Positions 38,725 to 49,269 of a stretch of 64,000 nt of DNA are shown here, in pieces. Origin of the DNA: Dama dama (taxonomy: Eukaryota; Chordata; Mammalia; Artiodactyla; Cervidae); the NCBI RefSeq assembly GCF_033118175.1, contig NC_083692.1, forward strand, positions 15,386,001 through 15,450,000. The letters are read 5' to 3'. The position numbers and the translations under genes were made by a program. Position 1 is the first letter of the stretch. Every line of letters begins with the position of its first letter. The notes below the pieces were generated by a model. That model made no database searches, was not told the origin of the DNA, and was given only the letters and a program-made list of their open reading frames with translations.

Positions 38725-39810
38725 TAGCTTTACTGATTACGCCAAAGCCTTTGACTGTGCAGATCACAACAAAATTGTGGAAAATTCTGAAAGAGATGGG
38801 AATACCAGACCACCTGACCTGCGTCCTGAGAAATATGTATGCAGGTCAAGAAGCAACAGTTAGAACTGGACATGAAACAACAGACTGGTTCCAAATAGGA
38901 AAAGGAGTACATCAAGGCTGTATATTGTCACCCTGCTTATTTAACTTATATGCAGAGTACATCATGAGAAACGCTGGGCTGGATGAAGCACAAGCTGGGA
39001 TCAAGACTGCCGGGGAGAACTATCAATAAACTCAGATATGCAGAGGACACTGGCAGAAAGCGAAAAGGAATTAAAAAGCCTCTTGATGAAAGTGAAAGAG
39101 GAGAGTGAAAAGGCTGGCTTAAAGCTCAACATTCAGAAGACTAAGATCATGGCATCCAGTCTCATCTCTTCATGGCAAATAGATGGGGAAACAATGGAAA
39201 CAGTGACACACTTTATTTTCTTGGGCTCCAAAATCACTGCAGATGGTGACTGCAGCCATGAAATTAAGAGATGCTTGCTCCTTGGAAGAAAAGCTATGAC
39301 CAACCTAGACAGCATATTAGAAAGCAGAGACATTACTTTGCCTGCAAAGGCCTGTCTAGTCAAAGCCATGGTTTTTCCATAGTCATGTATGGATGTGAGA
39401 GTTGGACTATAAAGAAAGCTGAGCGCCAAAGAATTGATACTTTTGAACTGTGGTGTTGGAGAAGACTCTTGAGAGTCCCTTGGACTGCAAGGAGATCCAA
39501 CCAGTCCATCCTAAAGGCAATCAGTCCTGAATATTCATTGGAAGGACTGATGCTGAAGCTGAAACTGCAATTCTTTGGCCACCTGATGCCAAGAACTGAC
39601 TCACTGGAAAAGACCGTGATGCTGGGAAAGATTGAAGATTGAAGGAGAAGGGGACGACAGAGGATGAGATGGTTGGATGGCATTACTGACTCAGTGAACA
39701 TGAGTTTGAGTAAGTTCCAGGAGTCGGTGATGGACAGGGAAGCCTGGGGTGCTGCATTCCATAGGGTCGCAGAGTCAGACACGACTCAGTGACTGAACTG
39801 AACTGAGTCT
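38725..39810 (+). pseudogene. BovB LINE, reverse-transcriptase and 3' end, broken
   Basis: About 1.1 kb of BovB. Recognisable reverse-transcriptase parts include KLWKILKEMGIPDHLT, the GCILSPCLFNLYAEYIM block, then ESEKELKSLLMKVKEESEK and GLKLNIQKTKIMAS. The reading frame jumps between frames near 39029-39040 and again near 39290-39390. The catalytic Y-A-D-D block reads Y-A-E-D at about 39032-39043. The element is dead. The 3' UTR follows to about 39810. Confidence 0.92.
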
Positions 39811-40013
39811 GCAGTAGCACCAGCTGGAGGCTCAGCAGTCCCAGGCCTCGGCAGAATTGAACTGGCCTTGCCTTTATTACTCCTCTTGCCCATCATCACT
39901 TCTAGGCTTCCAGACATGGCCTGCTTTCAGCTCCTGCTGTCCCAACTAGCCAGGCCAGCACCTTCTGCCTTGGTTCCTTCCAGGAGAGCTGGCCATCTCA
40001 AGGCCAAGTTATC

Positions 40014-40228
40014 TCTGCATGCTCAGTCGTGTCCAGCTCTTTGTGACCCCATGGACTGTAGCCCGCCAGGGTCCTCTGTTTATGGGATTTCCCAGGTAAG
40101 AAAACTGGAGTGGATTCCCATTCCCTTCTCCAGGGGATCTTCCTGACCCAGGGATCGAAGTCGTGTCTCTTACGTCTCCTGCATTGGCAGATGGGTTCTT
40201 TACCACTGGTGCTACCTGGGAAACCCCA
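40014..40228 (-). mobile_element. Bov-tA SINE
   Basis: The reverse complement is a full Bov-tA; on the plus strand it runs from 'tgctcagtcgtgtccagctc' to 'gtgctacctgggaaacccc'. Confidence 0.9.
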
Positions 40229-40299
40229 AGTCCTCTGTGGTGGAGCCCAAATCCCAGAGTTTAGCTGGTTCAGAAAGCCCTAGAAGGGGCCAGTCTTAT

Positions 40300-40495
40300 T
40301 AACAGCTAACATTTATTAAGCACTTATTATAGGAAAATAATACCAGCTCACGTAATCCTCAGAAGTACCCAAGGGTACTAGAATCACCCCCAGATGAAAG
40401 AGAAAAGTTAAGACTCAGAGAGGTTAAATAACTCACCCAAGGTCATGATGCTGGTAAATGGCAGACCTGGCCCTTGAACCCAGGCAGTTCATAAC
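40300..40495 (-). repeat. MIR SINE
   Basis: 'gctaacatttattaagcact', 'agactcagagaggttaaata' and 'cacccaaggtcatgatgctg' identify an inverted MIR. Confidence 0.85.
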
Positions 40496-40684
40496 CCTCT
40501 GCTCTGATACCCCCAGACCCTCTGGGCCTCTGCTGGGCTGGCAGAGCTGGGCAGGAGTCAGGGGGAGGAAATGAGCTTGCTTAAGCCCTCATCCAGAGAT
40601 AGAGCCTTTCCCAGTCCAGTCTCTCAGGGTGGGGCAGAGGAAGGTACTGTGGACTGAGGGATCCCAGGAGAGCTGGGCCCTAGG

Positions 40685-40698
40685 CCACCAGAGGGCAG
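40685..40698 (+). promoter_or_regulatory. Candidate CTCF-binding motif
   Basis: CCACCAGAGGGCAG fits every position of the CTCF core CCASYAGRKGGCR. It sits just right of the MIR-containing stretch in otherwise unique sequence. Confidence 0.5.
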
Positions 40699-41458
40699 GT
40701 GCCTTCCCCGTTCTGGCCTCCTGTCTGTAAGATGAGGGGTTTGGTTGGGAGGTATCTGAGGACCAGGCTGGAGCCTGGATTCCAAGTGTCCCAGAGGTGC
40801 AACCTACACCCACACAGCCTGCAGCCTGAGCTGACTCTGCTCCACGATCCCCTTGAGTTCTCAGGAACTGGTCCACAGGGCTTGGCCACTGATTTGTAGA
40901 TGAGAATCACTGCAGCCACTCACATGTCCCAGGGGAAGGAGCTGTGGGTGGGGAGCCACCCCGATCCTCTCCTCCAAGCCTTTCCCCACCAGGGCACATG
41001 AAGCCACAGCGCCTGCCCTGCACCCTCCTGCCATCTGGCCTTCTCAGCCTCTTCAGTAATTCAACAGCTTTTGTTCACAACAAGAAAGATTATTTTCCAT
41101 GGTTCTGGACTTCAAAAAAAAAAAAAAAACACCCAAAAAACATAGCCTTCCTGGCCTTGGGCTCCCATCCTATTTCCCCTTCCTCTCTGGGTCTTTCCTT
41201 ATATCCCGTCCCTGCCCTCTGCCCTCAGATTCTGCCCCCACCCCCACCCTTCCAGGACAGAAGCTCAGGATCACTCTCACCGCTGGGGGGTTACTCTGGG
41301 GGACAGGGAGGAGGGGAGCGGCTGTTACAGTGAAGTTCTGGTTCCTATGTCTCCCTCCCCACCATGCCAGCTGGCTACAAATCTTCCCCTAAGTGTCAGT
41401 AAGTCCTTCCTTGTTCTGAACTGCCCTTGAGTCTCTTCATATCTTCATAGCTAAGGAT

Positions 41459-41668
41459 GGGCTTCCCTGGTGGCTCAGAAGGTAAAAGCATCTGCCTGCA
41501 ATGGGGGAGACCTGGGTTCGATCCCTGGGTCAGGAAGATTCCCCTGGAGAAGGAAGAGGCAACGCACTCCAGTACTCTTGCCTGGAAAATTCCACGGATG
41601 GAGGAGCCTGGTGGGCTATAGTCCCTGGGGTTGCAAAGAGTCGGACATGACTGAGCGAGTTCACTAAG
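41459..41668 (+). mobile_element. Bov-tA SINE
   Basis: Full-length copy from 'gggcttccctggtggctcag' to 'agtcggacatgactgagcga'. Confidence 0.92.
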
Positions 41669-41738
41669 GATGGTCTGCCCAACATTACAAATGGGTCACC
41701 AGCAGGGTAAGAGATTTGCCTAAGTGTGGGGAAGTTGG

Positions 41739-41946
41739 GCCTCCCAGGTGACGCTAGTGGTATAGAACCCACCTGCCGATGCAGGAAGAGATGCAGGTTC
41801 GATCCCTGGGTTGGGAAGATCCCCTGGAGAAGGGAATAGCAACCCACTCCAGTATTCTTGCCTGGAGAATCCCACGGACAGAGGAGCCTAGCGGGCCACG
41901 GTCCACAAAGTCAGACACAACTGAAGCCACTTAGCACACACGCACT
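41739..41946 (+). mobile_element. Bov-tA SINE with 10-bp target-site duplication
   Basis: Full-length copy flanked by GGGAAGTTGG at 41729-41738 and 41947-41956. Confidence 0.9.
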
Positions 41947-42010
41947 GGGAAGTTGGTAGATTTGGGATCAGAACTTGAGTTTTCTGGCTCCCCATCCAGC
42001 ACTCTTGGGC

Positions 42011-42160
42011 ATGGACCAGCGATGCTCAGCCTGGGGGGTGGGGGACACCAGAATTACCCGGAAGGTGTTAAGTAGATCCAGAGACTCACGCCCCACTCCA
42101 GACTTCAGATATGAGAATCTCCAGTCAATTTTTATGTGCAGCCAAGAAAGAGAATTAGCA
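42011..42160 (+). repeat. MER5A-like hAT transposon fragment
   Basis: 'acaccagaattacccggaag' and 'cagatatgagaatctccagt' fit a diverged MER5A-type element. Confidence 0.45.
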
Positions 42161-42169
42161 GGTTAAGAT

Positions 42170-43110
42170 TTCTAGGGTTATCTGATCTAGATAAGGGGTT
42201 CTTGAAGATCTAAAAGGTTTTCTGACTCCCCCTAAATAAGGAGTGAGGATGAGGAGGTTTGGGGATAAAGGACTGCAGCTAATGTCCCTAAAGTCATGTC
42301 ACTATGGGGCAGCTAATGAGATTGGTCCTTATATTCATCTCTCAGGAGAGCTCCCTTCCCCTGCTTCCAGCTTATTCTGAGTCAGTGGCACGTTCGCCAG
42401 AAATCTAAAGAGACCCACACCACCTCGTCCTTTGAATCCCCAAACTCTTGCGTTTCTCCCTGGGTCAGAGGTCAATGGCCTGGCCACTTCTTCCTGGGCC
42501 ACCATGCCTGCCTGCTGTCCTGTCCCCATGAGTCTCAGGCCTGCTCCTCCTGCCCTGATCGAGCTTGAGCCACTTCTTCCTGGCCTTGGCTGGGGCCTTG
42601 GTCTCATCTGCAGTACAGCCCCTCGGTCCAGCTCAAGGCCTTCCTCCAGTGAGCGACCTGGGTTGGACCCTGTCCCTAGTCTTTACACAGCCGGCCTTTG
42701 CCAGCACTGCCTGGCATGCTTCTTCTGGTTTTCCATGCACAAGAGGTGCCGATTCCCCCTGACGAATCTGTGGGCTCCTTGATGGCAACACCTACATCAT
42801 TGTGGTTCCCCCACAATGACCAGCATGTACAGGCCTCGGTGAAAGATACATGGGCCTTTACCCAGAGCCACATTTGGGGCGAGAAATAAAATGTAGGTGA
42901 TTTGCACATGTTTTGCATAGTGTGCAGAATGACCCGAGTCATTCATTTTTGCCTCCCCACGGCACATTGTTGGTTACTGAGTCTTGCTCCCCATGTCACA
43001 GCACAGAGAAGAGAGAGCATGTGATTTGGGGTCAGGAGGTCTGGCGTAGACCTGGCACTATTATTTGTTAACTATTACTTAACTTCTTGCTGTTCAGTTC
43101 TCCCTTTTAT
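42170..43110. other. Unique sequence, possible L2 pieces
   Basis: I recognise no gene. 'gtgggctccttgatggcaac' near 42770 resembles an L2 3' end. The plus-strand open frame at 42432-42782 has no family resemblance. Confidence 0.4.
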
Positions 43111-43113
43111 CAA

Positions 43114-43328
43114 GTGAAAGGGAAAGGGAAGTTGCTCAGTCATGTCCTACTCTCTGCGACCCCATGGACTATAGCCCACCAGGCTCCTCTGTCCAAGGGA
43201 TCTCCAGGCAAGAGTACTGGAGTGGGTTGCCATTTCCTTCTCCAGGGGATCTTCCTGACCTAGGGATCGAGCACGGGTCTCCTGCATTGCAGGCGGATGC
43301 TTTACCATCTGAGCCACCAGGGAAGCCC
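43114..43328 (-). mobile_element. Bov-tA SINE
   Basis: On the plus strand runs from 'gttgctcagtcatgtcctac' to 'tgagccaccagggaagccc'. Full length, inverted. Confidence 0.92.
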
Positions 43329-43482
43329 TTTTATAAACACCCCAAATGTGGGTTGCCGCCTTTGCTATCCTCTTTCTAGGATTAAGGTCAGCCTTCATTC
43401 AGAAGCCCCTAAATGTCCCCTCCCGCACCCCTGTAGCCAGCAGCCCCAGCGTGGGGTGAGTGGCTTGGGGGTTCCATTTTAC

Positions 43483-43547
43483 CGTCTCTCCTGCTAAGAT
43501 CAGCAGCGCATTCAGCACCACGGACAGCGCCACACGGCCGCTCCTTC
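43483..43547 (-). other. Exon-like GC-rich segment with hydrophobic frame
   Basis: On the minus strand a 65-bp segment is bounded by CCCAG| and ACG|GTAAAA. One frame reads GRSGRVALSVVLNALLILAG, like a membrane helix. It is locally CpG-rich against a CpG-poor background. The acceptor's pyrimidine tract is poor, and no neighbouring exon with a fitting phase was found. I do not recognise a family. Confidence 0.15.
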
Positions 43548-43549
43548 CT

Positions 43550-45560
43550 GGGTAGGCTTCTCCCTGCCAGGGCCCTGTGAGCGGTGCTCGACGATACCCC
43601 TGGCCCAATAATGCCAGATAACAGCTACTGAGTGAGTTCTGTGTGCCAGGCACTGTGCCAAGTCTCTTAATGCATCAACCGGGTTAACAACAAACCTATC
43701 AGATTGCCTGTTGGGTACGGTCGATGGCCTTCGGCACCCATTCCCTCCTCTTTCTAGTATACCTTCCTGTATCGCAGAAGCTAGAAAGCTGAAAACTACA
43801 TTTACAACACTCCCTTGCAGCTGGGGTTTTAAATAGAGATCGAGTTCCATCGATTTAGATGCACTGGAGATAGATTTATAAGGCGGAAGGCATCTTCCCG
43901 CTGCCCTTGCTGCATTCTGCTGACAGTGTTGAGGAGGGGAAAGAGGTCTCTGCAGCAGATCAATGCCCAGTCTTTGCTCCCGGGGAGGAGGGGCAAGAGG
44001 ACACTGTGGGGTAGGCTGCAGAGGCTCCTAGGTCCTGGCTTGCAAGAAAGAGAACACAGAATTCATGGCTCCAGTCCACCTTGGCTGTGGCTCAGAAGCA
44101 GTTAAATCAGCTCTGCTCTGTTTTGAAGACCCAGGTTCTAACCCTCCTGGTGATTTTATGATATGTAATTCTCTGATTTAAATTCCATTTGGTTAAGGTT
44201 CTTAGCGTGGTTTTTGCTTTCTGTACTAACAACGGGGAGGTACTATTACTATCCCATCTTGGGCACAGAGAAGTTAAGTGATGGCCTAGTTCAGACAGCC
44301 AGCGAGCAGTGGGACCTGAGCCTAGGACAGCCGACTCCCCAGCCCCCTTCCCAACCATTTTTCCATGTGCCACCCTCAAGGCAGAGAACACAGCCAACAT
44401 CCCAGGAGACAGGAACAAAGCTCCCAGGAGGCTAAAGACAGAAGCTAAATGGAGAGAAGAAAAAGCTGACAGAGAATCCCAGGGATGAACTCCAGGCCCA
44501 AGCGGACACAGCCCGTGTCAAATCCGCAGAAGAAGGAGGGGGAGGAGAGGACATGGATGTTTGTGGAGGGCAAGACAGGGCCCTGGTGCCTTCGCATGCC
44601 TGTCCCCCCGATCACCACGCATGCCTCACAAGCCAGGTCAGAGGCGGCAGCCTAAAAGGTGGGTGTCAGTATCCCCATTTTCCAGGTAGAGAAACTGAGG
44701 CTCACAGAGATCAAGCAATGGGCCTAAAGCTACACAGCTGGGGAGAGACAGAGGCAGAATTGAAGTCTGAGGGTCTGGTTCCACCGCATCACATGACTTC
44801 TGAAGGTACCATGCGGGCAGAGAGCTGCCTTGCCCATTTGGGGAAGGCTGTATTTCTGGGCTTCAGGAAGACAGCACCACCCGCCCCCCCACCGCCCACA
44901 AGGATCTCTACTACACCCCAGGGGCTCTCCTCTAGCCGGGAGGAGAGGCTTCGGGGGCAGAGGGCGCTGGAGCACATCCGGGGAGGCTGCAGCCACTAGG
45001 ACCCAGGCTGCAGCCGAGTGTGCCGGCTGCCCCTTCACCCGCCTCCCCTCTGGGTGCCCCCCCATCCTGCAGGAGTCCCTGCTGGGAAGGCTCCTTCCCT
45101 TGCCCTCCAGACTCTGCACCCCCACCCAGAGCCCAGGCCTTTTCACCTACAGCCCGGAAGTCAGGGAGCCACCATAACTGTGTCCAAATGGGGCTGGAGG
45201 CAGGGGAGAGACAGCGGTGGGAATGTCATCAAGACCCCGCCCCTGGGAGCCAGGCAGCGGCAGCAACACATGGGGAGAAGGAGGGACAAGGCCCTACTTG
45301 TGCTGAAAACACAAAGTAGGGAGTGAGAGCAGCAGGCTGTGACGATGGCGGACTAGAGGATTTCAGTTCAGAAAGAAAGGCAGGGGCGGGGGTATAAAAA
45401 ACCAAAATTATACCTGTAGAGAAAAAGACCAGCTATCACTGGGTGGTGGGACTGTTTTCTTTTACTAGCATTTGAAAAGTATTTTCTGAACTTGAAAAAC
45501 CATTAAACATAAGCATATATTATTATTTATAATTAGAAAAAAATCCTATTCAAAAAGGCA
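43550..45560. other. Unique sequence with MIR pieces
   Basis: Contains short MIR-like pieces near 43615-43690 and 44670-44780. No gene recognised; the plus-strand open frames at 44553-44999 and 45018-45326 have no resemblance to known proteins. Confidence 0.45.
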
Positions 45561-45569
45561 GACTTGCTA

Positions 45570-46000
45570 TTTCTAGTAGTCGTGTATGGATGTAAGAGTT
45601 GGACTATAAAGAAAGCTGAGAGCCAAAGAATTGATGCTTTTGAACTGTGGTCTTGAAGAAGACTCTTGAGAGTCCCCTGGACTGCAAGGAGATCTAACCA
45701 GTCCATCCTAAAGGAAATCAGTCCTGAGAGTTCATTGGAAGGACTGATGCTGAAGCTGAAACTGCAATACTTTGGCCACCTGATGCGAACAGTTGACTCT
45801 TGAAAAGACCCTGATGCTGGGAAAGATTGAGGGCAGGAGGAGAAGGTGACGACAGAGGATGAGATGGTTGGATGGCATCACCAACTCAATGGACATGGGT
45901 TTGGGTGGACTCCAGGAGTTGGTGATGGACAGGGAGGCCTGGCGTGCTGCAGTCCATGGGGCCACAAAGAGGGACACGACTGAGCAACTGAACTGAACTG
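45570..46000 (+). mobile_element. BovB LINE 3' fragment
   Basis: Begins in the end of the reverse-transcriptase frame ('gtcgtgtatggatgtaagag') and continues through the 3' UTR to 'ctgaactgaactgaacata'. Disrupted by stops. Confidence 0.92.
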
Positions 46001-46004
46001 AACA

Positions 46005-47480
46005 TACAATCAGCTTCTCCTCATCCTTTGGCATCAAATCCTTTTCCTTCCCCCCTTGAGTGGCTTCATTGTGACCAGCTCCCACTCAAGCTTGTCAGTG
46101 GAGCAGAGAGGGTGGAGAGGGTGCAGGGGCCAGGCCCTTGGAGTGGCCCAGAGGTTCCTATGCTGGCTGCCTGCTCAGAAAGAAGAGTGGGGGCTTGAAT
46201 CTGAGCCCACTTCCTCTCTGCTCCATCCACAGGGCCTGGCTGGGCCAGGTGCACCTCGTGGGCCAAGGTGGCCATTAGCTCTTCCTCCCTCCCCAGGTCA
46301 AGAGCTCCTCCGGCAGCTGCGGTGCTGGCCGCATGGTGAAGACCCAGATGCAGTAACCAGGGAGGGGGGCTCCGTGGCTCCCCAGGGCAGCTCTCACCTG
46401 GGCAAGTGGGGGCCAGCCTCCCTTCCCAAAGACCCCACACCAATCAATCAGTGGAAGATCAGGACCACTAAGGCCCCAGCAACACAGTTGGGGGCAGTCT
46501 AAACCTAGATCCCCATGGGGAAGGGAATAAAGGAGAGACAGGAGCCTCCTGGGCTGGGTCTGGCCGCTGGACTGTCTCGGGGGAAACTGATCGGGGCATA
46601 TGTTCTTCCAGGTGACGAAGTGTGCTTACAGTCATCATCCCACCTGACCCCCAACAGCCCAGTGGCAGCAGGGTAATGACTGTCCCCATCTGACCCAAGA
46701 GGATGCAGAGGCCCAGAGAGGGTTAGGAGCCTACCCAGGGTCACACAGCACAGAGTGGTAAGGCAGATGGAGGCAGGGGTCTGAAGCCAAGGCCTGAGAT
46801 TTTCCATAGCGCCTTCTGACATCTGAGCTCGTGGCTCCTGGCCTGCTCCAGGCAGAGGCCCCTTTGGCCCCGGGACTCCTCCAATCTTGTCTGCCCCATC
46901 TCCCTAGAAGGAGCCTCAGCTCCAGTGAATGGGCAGCCCCTGTCCCTCAAAGGCCTCAGCTTTCTCTGCTCCCTCCACTCCTCTCCTTTGCGGAAAGACC
47001 TCGTGAACCTCCCCACAGAAGGATGGTCCACTGTCTGTCCAGCTCGGCTTGGCTTCCTCCAGGCTCTCTGGGTCTCAGCAAGCAAGACCCAACTCATCCT
47101 TCCCTCATTTACCCTCTCCTGCGTTCTCTAAGGCTGGTGGCACTAAGGAGGATGACACGTACCTCTCCTTTCACCAGCCGCATTCTAGAAGGGATGTGTC
47201 AAAGGCCTTGGCTAAGAGGCAATTATAACACAGGTCTGTAAGAAGGGCTGCCCCAGGGACAGGACTCACTGGGAGGGGTGTGGAGCCCAACTGGTGGTGT
47301 CCAGGGACCCTTCCAGGACCAGGTGAGCCTCAGTGGTCTTGCAGGTCATGATGGAATCTTCTGGAAGGGCTCTCTGTAGCTTTTCTTGACTTAGCCAACA
47401 AGGCCTCCCCATGGCTCCAGCTCCGTCTCACCCACCTCTCGCCTCATTTCCATCCCCTGGCCCCCCTGTCTGTCCCTCAG
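46005..47480. other. Unique sequence
   Basis: No exon or RNA gene recognised. A MIR-like inverted piece lies at about 46620-46760. Confidence 0.45.
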
Positions 47481-47489
47481 TGCCTGAAG

Positions 47490-47640
47490 CTTGCCACCTT
47501 CCCTCCTGCCTTTGCATATGCTAGCCCTCCTATCTGGAATGTTCCCCCCACCCCTGAGTTAACTCATTCTCCCACTAGTTAATCTCAGCTCTATTTTTGC
47601 CTCCTTAGGGAACAGCTCCAGTCCAGGTCAAGCCCCCACA
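47490..47640 (+). repeat. L2 3'-end-like fragment
   Basis: 'tttgcatatgctagccctcc' followed by 'tatctggaatgttcccccca' is a typical L2 3' stretch. Confidence 0.6.
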
Positions 47641-47693
47641 TCTCATGCTTTGGGGCATCCTGGGAGACAGACAGAGTGGCACTTAGGTGTGGG

Positions 47694-47890
47694 TTCCTAG
47701 TGAGATCCTGGGATCTAAACCCTACCTCTGCCATTTACTAGCTCCATGTCTTTAGGCAAATGTCTTAACCTCCCCGGGCCTCAGTTTCCTTATCTGCAAA
47801 GTAAGGAAGTTAATAGCATCTACCTGACCGGGTGAATGTGAGGATTACATGAACCAATCTACATGAAACACTCAGAACAGTGCCTAGCAC
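47694..47890 (+). repeat. MIR SINE
   Basis: 'tctgccatttactagctcca', 'gcctcagtttccttatctgc' and 'cagtgcctagcacatac' mark a well-kept MIR. Confidence 0.85.
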
Positions 47891-47940
47891 ATACCCATGG
47901 CTCAGTACAGTGACGTATTATTACCTTGGGAGTAACTGGT

Positions 47941-48165
47941 GCATGCATGCATGCTCAGTTGCTCAGTCAGGTCCAACTCTTTGGGACTCCATGGACTACA
48001 ACCTGCCAGGCTCCTCTGTCCATGGAATTTTCCAGGCAAGAATACTGGAGTGGGTTGCCATTTATTCCTCCAGGGGGTCTTCCCAACCCAGGGATGGAAC
48101 GCACATCTCCTGTGTCTCCTGCATTGCAGGCGGATTCTTTACCACTGTGCTACCTGGGAAGCCCC
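47941..48165 (-). mobile_element. Bov-tA SINE
   Basis: Inverted full-length copy, 'gctcagttgctcagtcaggt' to 'gtgctacctgggaagcccc' on the plus strand. Confidence 0.92.
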
Positions 48166-48184
48166 CGGGTACCTAGTCCCTCTG

Positions 48185-48345
48185 ATGTTTATTCATGGAA
48201 TGACACAGCAAATGGCTGCCTCCCTTGGTGGATGGAAAGCTCCTTGATGACAGAGCCCAGGGGCTGTATTTGCTCATTATTTTCTCTGCTCTGCTGGGTA
48301 GAGCACAGTGCTTTACAAATATTTGTTGAAGAAAGGGATGACAGG
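48185..48345 (+). repeat. L2 3' end
   Basis: 'aaagctccttgatgacagag', 'agagcacagtgctttacaaa' and 'tatttgttgaagaaaggga' form an L2 terminus. Confidence 0.6.
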
Positions 48346-48610
48346 CAGCGGGACTAGGGCGGGTCTCATCTGGCCCTGTGATCTCAGACTCAGCATCTTG
48401 GCTGGAAATGCTCTTTCAGACCCTCTAACCCAAGCCCCTCCTTCCTCAGATGCGCGAGGGCTGCCGCTGGCTAGCATTTCCGCAGCTCGCAGTCTCCTGG
48501 GAAAGCCTACGGCTCCACTCTGTCCACCCCTCCCCCACCCCCCATCAGGCTCTCCTCATTCAGAGGATTGGGGGCACGACGAAATCTTGGACCGAGGTAT
48601 CCATTTATGT

Positions 48611-48820
48611 AAGAAAAAGAAAGAAAGTGAAGTCAGTCGTGTCCGACTCTTTGCGACCCCATGGACGGTAGCCTGCCAGGTTCCTCCGTTTATGAGATTT
48701 TCCAGGCAAGAGTACTGGAGTGGGTTGCCATTTCCTTCTCCAGGGGATCTTCCCAACCCAGGAATTGAACCCGGGTCTCCCACATTGTAAGCAGATGCTT
48801 TACTGTCTGAGCCACCAGGA
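48611..48820 (-). mobile_element. Bov-tA SINE
   Basis: Inverted copy from 'agtcagtcgtgtccgactct' to 'actgtctgagccaccagga' on the plus strand. It directly abuts a G-rich run and the CpG island. Confidence 0.9.
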
Positions 48821-48823
48821 TTT

Positions 48824-48843
48824 GGGGGGGTGGGGGGGGGGGG
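48824..48843 (+). repeat. G-run, possible quadruplex
   Basis: Seven Gs, one T, then twelve Gs, lying between a Bov-tA copy and the CpG island. Could form a G-quadruplex, and may be a difficult assembly spot. Confidence 0.7.
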
Positions 48844-48850
48844 AATGGTG

Positions 48851-48858
48851 TCACGTCA
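48851..48858. promoter_or_regulatory. CRE-like site
   Basis: TCACGTCA, one mismatch from the TGACGTCA palindrome of CREB/ATF sites, at the edge of the CpG island. Confidence 0.4.
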
Positions 48859-48952
48859 TCTCGTGTCTGAGTGTTAGGGGAAACATCCACGCCCTCCGCA
48901 ACCCGGTGAAGCTGCAGGCTTCGATTCAACCTGAGTTATTGCCGTAGTTTCC

Positions 48953-48966
48953 GTCTCCGTGGTAAC
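48953..48966 (+). promoter_or_regulatory. RFX X-box motif
   Basis: GTCTCCGTGGTAAC fits the X-box GTNNCC-NN-RGNAAC of RFX factors at every fixed position. RFX factors drive ciliary, neuronal and testis genes, among others. Placement at the left edge of the CpG island supports regulatory use. Confidence 0.6.
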
Positions 48967-49269
48967 AAGTCCGGACTGCGCTCAGCCGCGTCAGGACCCC
49001 GGTCCCCCAGGCTAAGAGGCCAGCAGTGCGGCTCCCGCCTCAGCCTCTTGTCTGATAGACTCCTCTGCAGTGGACTGAGAGGGGGGCAGCTGGGCCGGAG
49101 CCACGGCGGAGGGAGGCCCCAGCCCATCTGCGTCCGCCCCGGGAGGAAGGCGCCCGACAGCAGGAGCGAATAGGCGGGATGCTACGGGGCGCCGTCCCAG
49201 CCCAGCTCCGCCTGCCGTCAGACGGGCTCCGGTGGTGGACGGTGCCGCAGGCTGGTGGGAGGCGGAGAG

